From Glandiceps talaboti (taxonomy: Eukaryota; Hemichordata; Enteropneusta; Spengelidae): DNA of 64,000 nucleotides. Both the position numbers and the translations under genes were made by a program. The stretch lies in assembly GCF_964340395.1 (NCBI RefSeq), contig NC_135552.1, positions 27,996,181 through 28,060,180 of the forward strand. Reading direction: 5' to 3'. The notes beneath the pieces were generated by a model that saw only the letters and a list, made by a program, of their open reading frames with translations, was not told the origin of the DNA and did not search any database. Positions 48,702 to 61,068 of the stretch are shown one piece after another. Position 1 is the stretch's first letter; every line of letters starts with the position of its first letter.

Positions 48702-49693
48702 TTTGTATAACAAGAGAGAGGGGTTCGTTGACCTACTGATAAATGAAATACGAGTGGTTGCTTAGGATTGAACCATTCATGGTTTATGTCAATATTCTGT
48801 TGAATTCTCGCGAATAAGAAAACGTGTTTTAATATTAAAGATACCGAGGCTGGAGCGTTCTACACGGCGCGGCCAGCGGAGGTACTTGATTACGCACCTG
48901 ATTGCATATCAGGTGTGCGAGGCCCCACCCAACCCAGTTATATGATAATGTACTACGTCGACAACCTGTTGATTCTACCAGGAACAATTATCCACTTTGA
49001 AGTATCATATATTTACAAATTATCAACTACAAAAATGACAATGCAAACATAGCGGTACCACAAGATAATACTTCGGGTCGTAGGTCAGGTTGCCAAGTTG
49101 CACGGGCGGTGTATGGTTTGGGGTTTTATGAACACTGTACAGGGAAATTACTTGAGATACTACTAGTAAAGTTTAGCTAGTAATTTGACAGTTTCTGGAT
49201 GTATCGTCACCCAAAAAGCTTATCAGGTCACATTACAAATGTAATCAGTTCAGTGTGTTACAATGTCATGGTTGGGGAATTCCTGTGTCTCGTTATATAC
49301 TACTAGCTGGCTCGTAAATTACAATCTAATGTATGGGATATTGCATACCGCACTAACTACTAAGCGCAGGGCCCAATCAGTGCCAGTGCTGCAGTCTGGA
49401 ATCCAAGCAACCTTGTTTTGTAGTACATGAAGACATGAAGAAGTACGTGAGAGACACACACGTGACGTGTCTTTCATTAACATGGGTGCTAGGGAAACCG
49501 CGAGACTGGCGAATGAGAGTGCATGACATACACAGTTTCGCGCGTATACGCCTATCCCAAATTGAACAGGGTTCAATAGTACAGAAGTGAATTTGTAAAA
49601 CATGTATAAACCTGAATGTTTTCTTTCTGCAAAACGTAATAAACATGCAACTAAAAAGCCATTTCGTTTGACTGTCCCGGCCAAAACCAAGCA

Positions 49694-49699
49694 TTTATT
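49694..49699 (-). terminator. Candidate poly(A) signal of ELOVL6-like 3
   Basis: AATAAA on the minus strand, 213 bases after the stop codon. Confidence 0.4.
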
Positions 49700-49911
49700 A
49701 CTTTCATGAATATATCTATGGAAAGTGGTAAAAGAAGAAAATGAAAAAAAATCATTCATACTGTCTGAGTGGTTCTGTAGTATTTCATTGACAGGTCGCA
49801 CTTGGTGTACTTTTCTCCATGGTTACCCCCTTGAGTCCACAGGACACAACATGGAGAACCGTGTGTCCAGCCGCACCCGTATCGTACTTGTCAGTCTGAG
49901 AAATGGTTCTA

Positions 49912-50811
49912 CTAGTCCTTTTTGATTTGTTGTTTACTGGGTTTCTTGAGATATGCGTTATAGAAAAAATGTGAAAACAGAACAAGGTAACTAAAATACA
50001 TTAAGCTTCCCCATAAATTATTCTTACTGTTAACATTACAGGAAATTCCTTGTCGGAGAGTCAAGAACACGTAAACTTGTATATAACACCCAGCTATCAT
50101 CTGTGTTACCTGCATAACAGTTATCGACATGGCGATAAACTTCGGCGGTATGTAACCAGATGCACGGACAGCATAGTACGAGTACATGAAGGAGTGTACG
50201 ACGAAGTTGAGTACCATGAACCAGTATCCAGTAGACGATTGTTCCGAGTACGAGTAGGATACGTAGGAGAGAACGGTGATATGGTGGTACCAGTGTAGGA
50301 ATATAAGTTTCCCCTTCCTGAGTACGATGAACAATGTATCTCCAAACTCCACAACTTTGGATACGACAAAAGCGAAAGCCCAAAATCCCGTGATGAAATG
50401 ATGTGTATAGCCATTTGAGTCACAGACGGAATACATCCACCCTCCTCTGCTCAGAGAGAGGTACATCGAAAAACATGACCGATAGGCACCCATTATACTG
50501 AAGACGGCCAAGAAAACATTCCAAACAATTAGAGGTCCTCTTAGAACAAACCGCTCTCTAGACTTCATGACATGTTGTATGGTGAATATTGTCACCACGT
50601 AGATCGCAGATGCAACGAGGGAAAGCCACCAGTAGTTCTTCATGAATGCAAACCAGACGTCATCATTGAAGTTCTTCTCGAAATCCAGACGAAAGTCTAC
50701 AGTTGTCAGATTCTCGAGCTCGGTGTGGTGTTTCGTTTGACCTTCCATGGTCTGCAATCTACGCAGAGCTTCCAAGTCACCGGACTCCGTTAGAATACCG
50801 TCTGAATTCAT
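49912..50811 (-). CDS. ELOVL6: ELOVL6-like very-long-chain fatty acid elongase, paralogue 3 (intronless)
   Basis: The 299-residue ELO-family enzyme is the one here closest to vertebrate ELOVL6: it keeps FLHWYHHITVL, a YSYSEQ segment like YSWYSYKD, WFMVLNFVVHSFMYSYYA and LMYFSYLVLFSHFF. The catalytic HWYHH is at 173-177. The KxxExxDT motif is present as KVVEFGDT (152-159), with Phe where the other two have Leu. The N-terminus extends about 35-40 residues beyond ELOVL6 and is not recognised; the ATG at 50811 has an ACCATGA context, and a second Met at residue 22 is an alternative. The frame opens at an upstream GTG (50838), which is unlikely to be used. No intron. The C-terminus is IKKD, lysine-rich but not an exact KKxx. 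ELOVL6 elongates C12-C16 saturated and monounsaturated acyl-CoAs; that specificity is inferred here. Confidence 0.95.
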   Translation of the reverse strand: MNSDGILTESGDLEALRRLQTMEGQTKHHTELENLTTVDFRLDFEKNFNDDVWFAFMKNYWWLSLVASAIYVVTIFTIQHVMKSRERFVLRGPLIVWNVFLAVFSIMGAYRSCFSMYLSLSRGGWMYSVCDSNGYTHHFITGFWAFAFVVSKVVEFGDTLFIVLRKGKLIFLHWYHHITVLSYVSYSYSEQSSTGYWFMVLNFVVHSFMYSYYAVRASGYIPPKFIAMSITVMQVTQMIAGCYIQVYVFLTLRQGISCNVNSKNNLWGSLMYFSYLVLFSHFFYNAYLKKPSKQQIKKD

Positions 50812-52496
50812 GGTACTGGTCAGCGAACTTACTATCACGGTTAAATTTTAAACCCGGCGTGACTGGTGATGTCAAGTGTCCAAGCTGATCAGAGGTCGAC
50901 AGCGTGATGAATGACCCTTAGACTGTCTTGTCAAGTTGCCGGCCGGTATCATTGAATGAATTTTGCTTTTATGTACGCTGACTTTCCTCCCGGCACATTG
51001 ATGATAAAAGGCGGATCCGAATCAGTCTCAACGCCATGTGGGGGTCGACCTATTATTCGTTCATTTCATTTCCATGGAAACATATGTCAGGGAAGGGCAC
51101 TGTGAAATATGTTCCTTCGAGTTTTCGCAACTAGTGCGTTCGGAGCCAAGATTTGATTTTTGATGTGTGTCCTTGTGACTTAAAATTTAGGGAGAAGTGA
51201 CGACTACTTGCAAAGCTGCGCACATGGCAGCCCAACATAGTATGACACGAACCAATAGCAAACGAGATTACATATATAGGCTGATATCGTACGATGTTTG
51301 TAAAGAAAGCTTGATCATGCATGTACGTAACCACACAGGCACTAGAAGGGGGGGGGGGGGGTTGATGAAATCTGAATCGAGTCATGTATATGTAAAATTG
51401 CACACGTATTTATTATATATAAGAAAATGTACTTTAAAGATATTTCCAAGAAGCTTGACAGCAGAGAAGCTTTGTCAATGGCGTGCCTTATTGCATTTTG
51501 ACATACTTTATCTGCAAATTGAAGATAAAACCCGTAATTGAACTATAGTGACCTGTGTTAGACAAAATATAAACGGTCGTTCACTGATGAACTCGTCCGT
51601 ATGTTGACCCGAACACACTGAATACAAAGGACGATGATCCATGAGAACTGCTAGGTAGTTTTCCAAAGTACTACTACATCTGCAGCAGTATTCATTGTTG
51701 TATATATCCGTCTAACTGCCCTGCCCTTGTCATGAGAATTGGCTCGGTCGACAAACTTTTATGTGTAGAATGTCAACATGGTGATTACCCCGTTAGAACT
51801 TGTTCAGAAATTGCAAGACACAGGTGATATATACTTAATACACCTGCGTATAATAGTCTGGGACTATACCCTTTCAATGTAAAATAGTCCAATGAGGGTT
51901 CGCCAACCAAAGTACCTTCATACACGTATAGGATATAAGATTTGTAATTTTGAAAAGTAGAAATGACGACATGACAGGTGTAGACCAGATATGACAAATG
52001 TAGCCTCCTACACAAATATTAATATTGACACAAAAATGATTTATATATGCCAAGACGTGTGTGGATGATACTCAACATCCCATACATCAGAGAAATGATC
52101 AAGGGTGGCATCTAGAGACATATGCTTATCAAAACAAACATTATTAATACATATTGTAGCTATTGCGTAACCAGTCAGGGAATTTCCAGAATGCTCGGCA
52201 TCAACTTTATGTTTTAATTATATTTAGCATAATACATCGTGATTTAAATTTATAAAGGTTTTATATTTACTCTTCCTTGCGACACGTTGATTTGATGTGT
52301 ACCGTCTTGCGACAGCGTTATATGTACAAATTACAAGTGGTTTGTGTCATCGTTTTAGGTCTTTTAAGTCCGATTTGATATCTTATCAAACGATGGTTTA
52401 TACATTAGCATTTATTACGTGTAATACTGTAACAATAAATCGAACCATTTTTTTTAGACGTATCACGTACGTACAAACCCCATGGGGTGGTACCAG

Positions 52497-52860
52497 TGGC
52501 CAGCTTTGGTATGGGTGTGTGGCCAGTGCTGGAAACCCCCGGCACCCCATTTTAGACCCACTTTGACCAAAAAGCAATATCCCATTTTAGACCATTACAG
52601 GTTTTTTAAAAGATGAAAGTTTAGACCTAAATTCATTTTCCTTTAGAGGCAATGGCAATATAATTTGTTAAAGGACAATGGACCACATTTTAGACCAAGC
52701 AAAATAAAATAATGCGAAGTGGACCCCGTTTTAGGCTCTTCAGCTCGAAAAAAAACCAGACCCCATTTTAGACCAAAGGGCTAGAAAACACACCCCAAAG
52801 GGTGGCACATATACATATACTCAAATAAAGGGGAGTAGCCCCCCGGTACAAACCCAACAA
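52497..52860. repeat. Repetitive region built on CCCATTTTAGACC
   Basis: The phrase CCCATTTTAGACC and close variants (CACATTTTAGACC, CCCGTTTTAGGC) occur about five times at uneven spacing between CCCCCGGCACC on the left and AGTAGCCCCCCGGTAC on the right. It looks like an old dispersed repeat; no clear TIRs or target duplication were found. Confidence 0.5.
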
Positions 52861-54921
52861 ATGGTAAGCTTTATGTCAACACACCCAACCTTTGAGTCAA
52901 ATACTGTTTACTAGTTAGTTTTATCTTATCAAGTGTGTGAATGTACGTACATGTATAAACAATATTGAGAAAACAATAGATAATGATCAGTACGTGTAAG
53001 CTGGAAGTTTCAAACAATTATTTCAGTGCTGATATTTTGTATTGTACACTGAGTACATCTATACATTAGTCTTGATTCTATGAATGTCGCTGATTTTGGT
53101 TTTTACCCATTTGAGGGCAATAACCTGAATTTTTTGTAAACCTTAGGTCAAAATACATCCTGCAATATTTTAATCAGCCGCCATCCTTTGAAAGGTTTAC
53201 TCAATTGTTATCATCTGATCAATCAAGTGAAATACAGAGACTAGCAGCCTTTATTTATTACGCTTTAAAAATCAGGTCAGAGGCAAATACTTTAATGGAA
53301 CTGTAGCATATTTTTTTGGTTATGGAAGTACACGTGTAAATTGTATTTTGGGCCTATGGCCTTTGACTACAATAAAGTGAATATATGGCAATAACCTGAT
53401 TTATCGACAAGTATAGAATCTAGGTTATCTAAGTATGATATTAGAAGGCTTTAGGCCGAATTAATGTCTGACAGTGTGTATATTTCCCTTAATATAAATA
53501 CAATAAACTACATTGAATTAACATAATATGAAAATATGACGAGTCGCGTCCACATATTAGTTGCATTTCTATACTGGTAATTAATCGTCGACAGGTCAAT
53601 GCACTGTAATTGTGTAACTTCGTTGGTTTGAAATTCTTCACACGCACGTTTCAGGTTGAAAACACAACGCGGGTCTAGAAATAAAAATCAATTTCAGCCT
53701 TTAAGCAATTCACATTCTTTATAGAGATGTTCACCTCGACATATATATGCTACATGAACTATATCCAGAGAATAATGCAGTATTTGCTGAGTTAAATTTC
53801 AGTTGATTGTAAGTTTATCGATTACTGCCAAATACAGATAAAAGACGTTCGTTGTGTAGCATGCTAATTTGGGATGACACTACTGTGACTCATCATGCAT
53901 GGACAAGATAATGGAGATGAGACGATGAGATAGAAGAATCATGAACAACATGATAAGTATGACATAATTAAATAAATATGTGATGTGATTACAGCTGAAT
54001 GTTACAGTTTAAAATTAAATATTAAAGAATCTCCACAAATATATGCCAACGATATGACACAACCATCTACTAGAGACATAAATCTAATTTTGTACGTTTG
54101 AAATTATTCTTACATCGCTGCTATGGAGTAGATTAAGACGAGTATTATGTCATGTTTGTAGAGCTAGAGCTCGTCTGTTTTTTGTAGAGTGTAAAGTAAG
54201 CAATGTACTTAATGTAGAGTAATTAGAAATCTAGTTAGGAATATCACCTATTCATGCCTGACACTTATATCATACTACTACTAGTCAGTACAGTAAGACG
54301 TATGTGTAACACACAACGTTGAGTCAGACGTCTGTCTCACCATCGACAGTCAAAAAAAATAACATGCTCCAAACTGAAGACATATCAAGGGCCTTTTTAA
54401 TACGACAGATTTTTAATGCTCCAATCGTCATCTCGCGAAAACACCGAACAACTCTTAAATTCCGATTGTGTTTAAATTTAATGAGATAATCTATAAACTC
54501 AGTCTAGACATGCAATGGGGCAAATACTATTGCTTAGATTTCTGTTTTCCTAAGGAAAATATCACACGAATCCTGCTACTACAAATAATCTATTCACTAG
54601 AAGATGTGTTCTTTCCTTAGAGGTAGGGAAATGCGTTCTTGTCAAAACGTTGTTATGTTTAGCCCCTAGACAAGGACCACAGCAATCTAAGAAATCACAC
54701 GCCACTATAAATGTAGTCAATAAAACACACCTCCACTATTGTATAACACCAAGGTGTAGAATTCTATACATTTCAACCATTTGAAGTCGTATACACCTAA
54801 ATCACATATACAGTCTGATTGTCTGATTGCAGTTTGCTGTAGATTGAGCTACATTAAATTTTACTTGTGCATCGTAAATGATGGTAACCATGGTAACCTA
54901 GGATGCAAGCAGTGTGGGTGT

Positions 54922-55285
54922 ACAGTATATCAAAACACAAGACTGACATTGGAATTGTAGTGATTTGCCTGTACTCATAATTCTAGATATCACTCTACAG
55001 CATATCAAAACACAAGACTGTGTGACAGAGATTGCGGTATTATTAATGTAGCATGTAGTCTCACTTGTAAAACATACAGATCACCATACGTTATATGAGG
55101 CCCAAAACTGTTATTTATAATGTATCCCTGACTGCACTCGTAAAACATGGCGATCACTCTACAGTACACCACTGCCAAGACAAAGACTGATATATATTGT
55201 AGTACACGTAATATTATAGCAAGTATTATTAACTGCACTCGTAAATTCTAGAGATTACTCTACAGTATATCAAGACACAAGACTT
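54922..55285. repeat. Degenerate tandem repeat (~70-105-bp spacing)
   Basis: ACAGTATATCAAAACACAAG and diverged relatives recur at about 54924, 54995, 55157 and 55259, each later one preceded by ACTC(G/A)TAA... and ...ATCACTCT. The spacing is irregular. Confidence 0.55.
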
Positions 55286-55711
55286 GGATCAGAGTATTGA
55301 GGATTGCGACTAAAACTATGATATGTCTGACAGACGAATTTCATCCTACCATATCCAAATTCTGTGAAATACATGTTGAGTGGAAATAGGGGATAATGAC
55401 GTCACCTATAATGTGTATAAACACGGGTCAAAATTGTGAACTTCTTCACTGTTTAGAGTTTAATTCCTACGTGTGAATCGAAACTGACGAGTGTGTTTTG
55501 TGGACCTCTGAACATCGAACTGAAACATAATACGTTCTTGACTATTAAAGTATATATTGCTGTCCTTTCAATGAAGGAGTCATTGCAGTCATACGTGATG
55601 TGGGTAACTCATGACACGGTATACTCCGGGGTATACATTGTACCCAGTGATAAGGCATTACCAAAGCTTGGAGTTTAGACCAAGAGTCAAGACTGTTAGT
55701 ATCCACCGGCC

Positions 55712-56038
55712 TAGCTGCAATAATTATAGCGTCTTGTTGCGGTTTTGTGTTTTTTTTCGTCTGTTTTGGTGACTTTTTCAGTTTTTGTGTTTAACCCGCA
55801 CCTAACATTAGGTGCTAGGTGCGGGTTAAACACAAAAACCTAGCTGCAATAATTGTAGCGTCTTGTTGCGGTTTTGTGTTTTTTTTTCGTCTGTTTTGGT
55901 GACTTTTTAAGTTTTTGTGTTTAACCCGCACCTAACATTAGGTTTTAGGTGCGGGTTAAACACAAAAACTTAAAAAGTCACCAAAACAGACGAAAAAAAC
56001 CACAAAACCGCAACAAGACGCTACAATTATTGCAGCTA
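55712..56038. mobile_element. Foldback DNA transposon with 9-bp target-site duplication
   Basis: The element begins TAGCTGCAATAATTATAGCG and ends in the reverse complement CGCTACAATTATTGCAGCTA. The exact 9-base repeat CCACCGGCC flanks it at 55703-55711 and 56039-56047. Internally it holds a near-perfect 198-bp hairpin (55841-56038; arms about 93 bases, short ACATTAGGTTT loop). To its left is a second left arm with loop and only the first 24 bases of the right arm (55712-55840), so an older unit was partly duplicated. It has no coding capacity. A 9-bp duplication fits Mutator-like or Merlin-type transposases; family is inferred. Confidence 0.85.
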
Positions 56039-56737
56039 CCACCGGCCTTGTGTATTTATCATGATAGCTGATAGCAAAATGAAAAATAAAGCAAATTGAT
56101 TACTGTATCTGTAAATACAATTGTCTATTGACCAACGCATATAATATTAATCCATCAATGCAAATATAATGATGTAACGCCGTGATACATATCACAATAC
56201 CATGTATGCAAATGTAAGAAAGTCACGTGATGAAGAAAGCTTTATCATATTTGTATATACATTCGTGATGTAAACTGGGGGACATTCAAACATTTATATA
56301 AGTTATGGGTTTATTAAGGGACGGGCAGCTTGTACGGCAGGAGGCATCCAGAGAGTATAGGACAAATGGGATCATCATTAAAAAAATCTATGTGCGAATG
56401 GTTGAGGTGCATGAGAGGCTTGAAACATTTGGTGGTTTGAAAGGGTGGTGAATATTTAACTATTGATTTGTGGCTCTCTGAACCAAATCAATCTTCAGGA
56501 TCGGAATGGCCATTTAAATTGTACACAATTATATATCCCATTTACCTATAATGTAAATTATATCGGCAGGTGACAGCCATGAGGATGTATGGCTTTGCCA
56601 CAATAATGTAAGCTTCATTTACATGTAACTCTATGTTATTAAGACGTAGGTGAAATGTTTTTCAAGAGTTCTATGGCGTTAAATAAAGTGTACAGGTTGA
56701 TATGTTATTCCTCTAAATAGCCTCCTAAATGTCCGTT

Positions 56738-57142
56738 GGGGAGCCTTCAGTATTTACAAGGGGAGGGGAGGGCCGGAGGAATCGGGGGTGGGTCACATTT
56801 TACAAACCTGTTCTTGGGGGAGGGTCATATTTTGCATTACAATTGTGTATGATTATAAGAGAAAGGTAACTAGCCAGTCTTTTACTGTTTGTCACTTTAT
56901 ATGTACAAATATTGCTTTCTAATACAGTCAAAATCATTTAATTTGTATGTATGCATATAATGGGAATATTGATTAACGTTCAGTATATGCAATTGTGATG
57001 GGGAGGGTCATGTTTTACAAAGTGGGACAAAGGGGAGGGTCACTTTTTACAAAATATGGAGAATGGGGGAGGGTCATGTTTTACTTCACAGACCATGTGT
57101 GATTTACTCCGGCCCTCCCCATTGTAAATACTGAAGGCTCCC
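56738..57142. mobile_element. MITE with GGGAGCCTTCAGTATTTACA termini
   Basis: The left end (56738-56775) and right end (57108-57142) are inverted repeats of about 34 bases, each starting GGGAGCCTTCAGTATTTACA and ending GGAGGGCCGG. The 405-bp interior is non-coding and contains four or five copies of GGGAGGGTCA(T/C)(G/A)TTTTAC-like phrases. I see no convincing target-site duplication. A truncated relative lies at 2095-2241. Confidence 0.8.
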
Positions 57143-58153
57143 TTATTCAAAAAAAGTTTTCACCAAACAAGATTGGGGGTGGGAGTCTGCTGGGTAAGCA
57201 TCTCCAGGTATAAGTTAGAGCTAGATACGAGATTTCTCCTTGTGAAGCCCACATTTGTGTATAAATAAATCTGTTATGAACTCTGAAGTGGATTGGCAAC
57301 GTAACTGTAGTGTTATGGTATACCATGTACATTTGTACTTGTATATCGCCAACATGCAGGGGTGTACCGTAAATTTCTACATATAAAAATCTATGTGAAG
57401 CGTTCTGTGATCTTCTGTGGTTGTGGTAGGGTCTACAGAAATGCTTCGGACCATTGTAGGGGGTGGGGGTTACATGATTTTTGTAAAGAGTGTGTAAATG
57501 CGGGGGGGGGGGGGGGGGGGGCTGCGAAAATCTTTTTGATCAAAATATTTTGTCCCCAATCCCCCATACTGCCTGTTCCTTTATTAAACCTTGGAGTAAT
57601 TACTAGTATGCTGTCAGTATAATTACTCCAAGATTAAACTAAGGCTGTTAGATACTACAAAACCAGTCCAGACCAACAAATCGTATTAGTTGATTCTTTG
57701 ATAATTTAGTCACTAAACCATTCAGAACCCCCGATTTAGACAACTCTGTACAATGAATGCTAAGCACAATATTGATACGACCTTATATAATAATGGGAAC
57801 GAGATGATATGGGAGCGAGATGGACACGGGACGAGAGCGCACTGTCGAGCATCGAGCGTTACGATACATGTATATACACGCCCTCTAGTAAAAGCTGTAC
57901 ATTTTCGTTTCTTTTTATATCCGGGCACAGGCGAAAACACTTTGTCATTTTAGCCAGGCGTTTTAATACTAGGAAGGTGATTGAGGGTAGAAGGTCCAAA
58001 TAATGATGGTCTCATCAGCTCATGAATAGAGACTTGGCATATGCTGAGATCATCAAATGAACATGCAGTGTTGATAAACAGTCATATATTTGTTGTTTCT
58101 GTATGTTGTGACTCTAGATAATGTATTTTTTACATTATTTTATGTCAAATAAA

Positions 58154-58332
58154 CTATACTATACTATACTATACTATACTATACTATACTATACTATACT
58201 ATACTATACTATACTTTACTATACTATACTATACTATACTATGCTATATATACTATACTATACAATACTATACAATACTATACTATACTATACTATACTA
58301 TACTATACTATACTATACTATACTATACTATA
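58154..58332. repeat. (ACTAT)n pentanucleotide tract
   Basis: About 35 ACTAT units with a few variants. It runs without a break into the 43-bp minisatellite. Confidence 0.97.
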
Positions 58333-59158
58333 CCGGATAAGAATGAGTGTACTTGATGGATCTGTGTTTTCACTACCGGATAAGAATGAGTGTACTTGAT
58401 GGATCTGTGATTCCAATACCGGATAAGAATGAGTGTACTTGATGGATCTGTGATTCCAATACCAGATAAGAATGAGTGTACTTGATGGATCTGTAATTCC
58501 ACTACCGGATAAGAATGAGTGTACTTGATGGATCTGTGATTCCACTACCGGATAAGAATGAGTGTACTTGATGGATCTGTGTTTTCACTACCAGATAAGA
58601 ATGGGTGTACTTGATGGATCTGTAATTCCAATACCGGATAAGAATGAGTGTACTTGATGGATCTGTGATTCCAATACCAGATAAGAATGAGTGTACTTGA
58701 TGGATCTGTGATTCCAATACCAGATAAGAATGAGTGTACTTGATGGATCTGTGATTCCACTACCGGATAAGAATGAGTGTACTTGATGGATCTGTGTTTT
58801 CACTACCGGATAAGAATGAGTGTACTTGATGGATCTGTGATTCCACTACCGGATAAGAATGAGTGTACTTGATGGATCTGTGTTTTCACTACCGGATAAG
58901 AATGAGTGTACTTGATGGATCTGTGATTCCAATACCAGATAAGAATGAGTGTACTTGATGGATCTGTGATTCCACTACCGGATAAGAATGAGTGTACTTG
59001 ATGGATCTGTGATTCCAATACCAGATAAGAATGAGTGTACTTGATGGATCTGTGATTCCACTACCGGATAAGAATGAGTGTACTTGATGGATCTGTGTTT
59101 TCACTACCGGATAAGAATGAGTGTACTTGATGGATCTGTGATTCCAATACCAGATAAG
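58333..59158. repeat. 43-bp minisatellite, 19 units, with ordered variants
   Basis: The unit starts ACCGGATAAGAATGAGTG, continues TACTTGATGGATCTGTG and ends in one of three linkers: TTTTCACT, ATTCCACT or ATTCCAAT. The last pairs mostly with ACCAG instead of ACCGG in the next unit. Since 43 is not divisible by three, each minus-strand frame changes register every unit, and several overlapping spurious frames arise. Confidence 0.97.
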
Positions 59159-59469
59159 AATATATGTTGCAGTCACACACGGCAGTCACATTTCCAGTGA
59201 GCAGACAATTTAGCTGTATACTCAGTAGTCAAATATAGACTATGCAGTCACTTCCTAGGTTTAAAGTACAAGTCTCTTACCAAGTCTTGTTACAGTGATT
59301 ACAGGTATGTAATATTCTGCCAACATTGTTGTAACTGTGCTGTTGCAGCAAGTCAGTACATTATACTGTGCTGTCAGAACTGTAACAGGTATGCTGCAGC
59401 ACTATGATTACAATTGTTATTACAAAGTTGACCCAACATAGATACAATATAGAGTTTCACCTTCATTAT

Positions 59470-59612
59470 ATACTGTACTGTACTGTACTGTGCTATGCTG
59501 TGCTGTGCTGCGCTGCGTTGTGCTGCGCTGTGCTGTGCTGTACTGTACTGTACTGTACTGTACTGTACTGTGCTGTGCTATGCTGTGTTGTGTTGTGCTG
59601 TACTGTACTGTG
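59470..59612. repeat. (CTGTA/CTGTG)n pentanucleotide tract
   Basis: About 28 five-base units change gradually from CTGTA to CTGTG, CTGCG and back. Overlapping Cys/Leu/Val frames are artefacts. Confidence 0.95.
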
Positions 59613-60729
59613 CCACTTATACTTTTGTTATTGGGTACCCATACATACCCATCATTAGTAAGTCTATCATACTAGGTACCAAACATTTATTACTGTTGTA
59701 GCAGGTACCCCCACTTCATATACTTCTTGTACTAGCTACCCATCATTTTTATACCTTTTGTACCCATCATTCATATAGTCCTCTATAGCTCTGTTGGGAT
59801 GTACAAAATGATAACAATAGACCTTTCTAACTACAGCACACTCTGCATCCCTAATACATTCACAAAGATAACAATAGACCTTTCCAAAGAGTCATACACT
59901 TTAATAAATCAAGTAGATGTACAGTGGTGAAGTAAGCAACTCATGCGAAGTTACTTCTTGATGTGTAATACTTTTGTACAGACTTATCCAGTAGCATATA
60001 AAACATTGAAATAATAATACATTGTAATATCTGAAAGCTATTTAAATGAGACTAAATTTATGACCTTTCATCAACTCATGATGGCGCTGTTTACTTAAAA
60101 GAAGAAGGATTCGCAGAATCAAATTAAATCTTATGTGCATAGACTGCAAGACCTGCTGTGTCTCTCTGCCCGCATCAGCCGGCTCCAAGTGGTTCACCAA
60201 TGTGCCCGGGCATCACGGCATACCTTACACACTATCTTATGCAATGTGGGGTAAAATTCACTTTTAACTTGCAGTATGATAGGTGAATTATTGTGTAATA
60301 TTATGTAAGACACCACATAATGTATTGGTGTGTCAGAATTCATAATTCATATTTGTCTGGGAAAACACTGAATAGTTGTGAACTTTCTACATAGAAAATT
60401 ATACATGATAATGTCTTAGATTGTCAATCGTAAAATGTACACCACTACCTGTACTATAACAGATTAGCGTACATGTGCTATGATATATAAAAAATGTACA
60501 CCTAAACTGACAAATGGTCCTGAGAGGTACTCCCCTGTTGGTAAGTAAAACTACAAGTTTAACACAATTTAAAAGTTTCTGAACATAATACAGAGGGAAG
60601 AGTCTAGAGGCTATCTGTTTGTTTTGAATCTGAAGATCATGCTACTCACATCTAGTCAAATGGGTGCATGTAGAACAACATTTTGTGATAAATGTTAAAT
60701 TACCATCAACAGCTGTATTTATAATCCAA

Positions 60730-61068
60730 TTGGAGCGTAATGACGTTATCACATCAACATCTGACTTGCATTCAAACCTGGTTGGGGCGTTACAATGATG
60801 TTCTCACATCAACATCGGACTCGCATTCAAATATGATGGGAGCGTTACAATGACGTTATCACATCAACATGGCACTCGCATTCAAACCTGATGGGGGCAT
60901 TATAATGGCGTTATCACATCAACATCTGACTTGCATTCAAACTTGATGGGGACGTTACAATGACGTTATCACATCAACATGGGACTTGCATTCAAACTTG
61001 ATGGGATAACAATGACGTTATCACATCATCATCTGACTTGCATTCAAAATTGACAGGAGCATTACAAT
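60730..61068. repeat. ~55-57-bp minisatellite, ~6 copies
   Basis: The units contain AATGACGTTATCACATCAAC, then ATCTGACTTGCATTCAAAC and TTGATGGGAGCGTTAC. Copies differ at several positions, and one is shortened near 60999. Each carries TGACGTTA, one base from a CRE. Confidence 0.95.

Larger units (their letters stand above)
38843..49911. other. Intergenic region between ELOVL6-like 2 and 3
   Basis: Eleven kilobases without a secure gene. Contents listed separately: (ATAC)n tracts, a 78-bp dimer, a SINE-like element with a (CAGA)n tail, a 42-bp hairpin minisatellite, a candidate small gene with an E2F motif at 48.3-48.7 kb, and a candidate exon at 47.93-48.20 kb. The remaining sequence is AT-rich with no recognisable coding signal. 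Minus-strand frames at 49.3-49.8 kb lie in the probable 3' UTR of ELOVL6-like 3. Confidence 0.55.

Noticed and set aside
49319-49801. 160-codon minus-strand open frame
   Set aside because: Lies just downstream of the ELOVL6-like 3 stop codon, in its probable 3' UTR; no domain or start context.
60140-60240. Short + strand frame with RISRLQVVHQCARASR, faintly like the end of a LINE reverse transcriptase
   Set aside because: Under 40 residues with no flanking RT motifs; resemblance is too weak to call.
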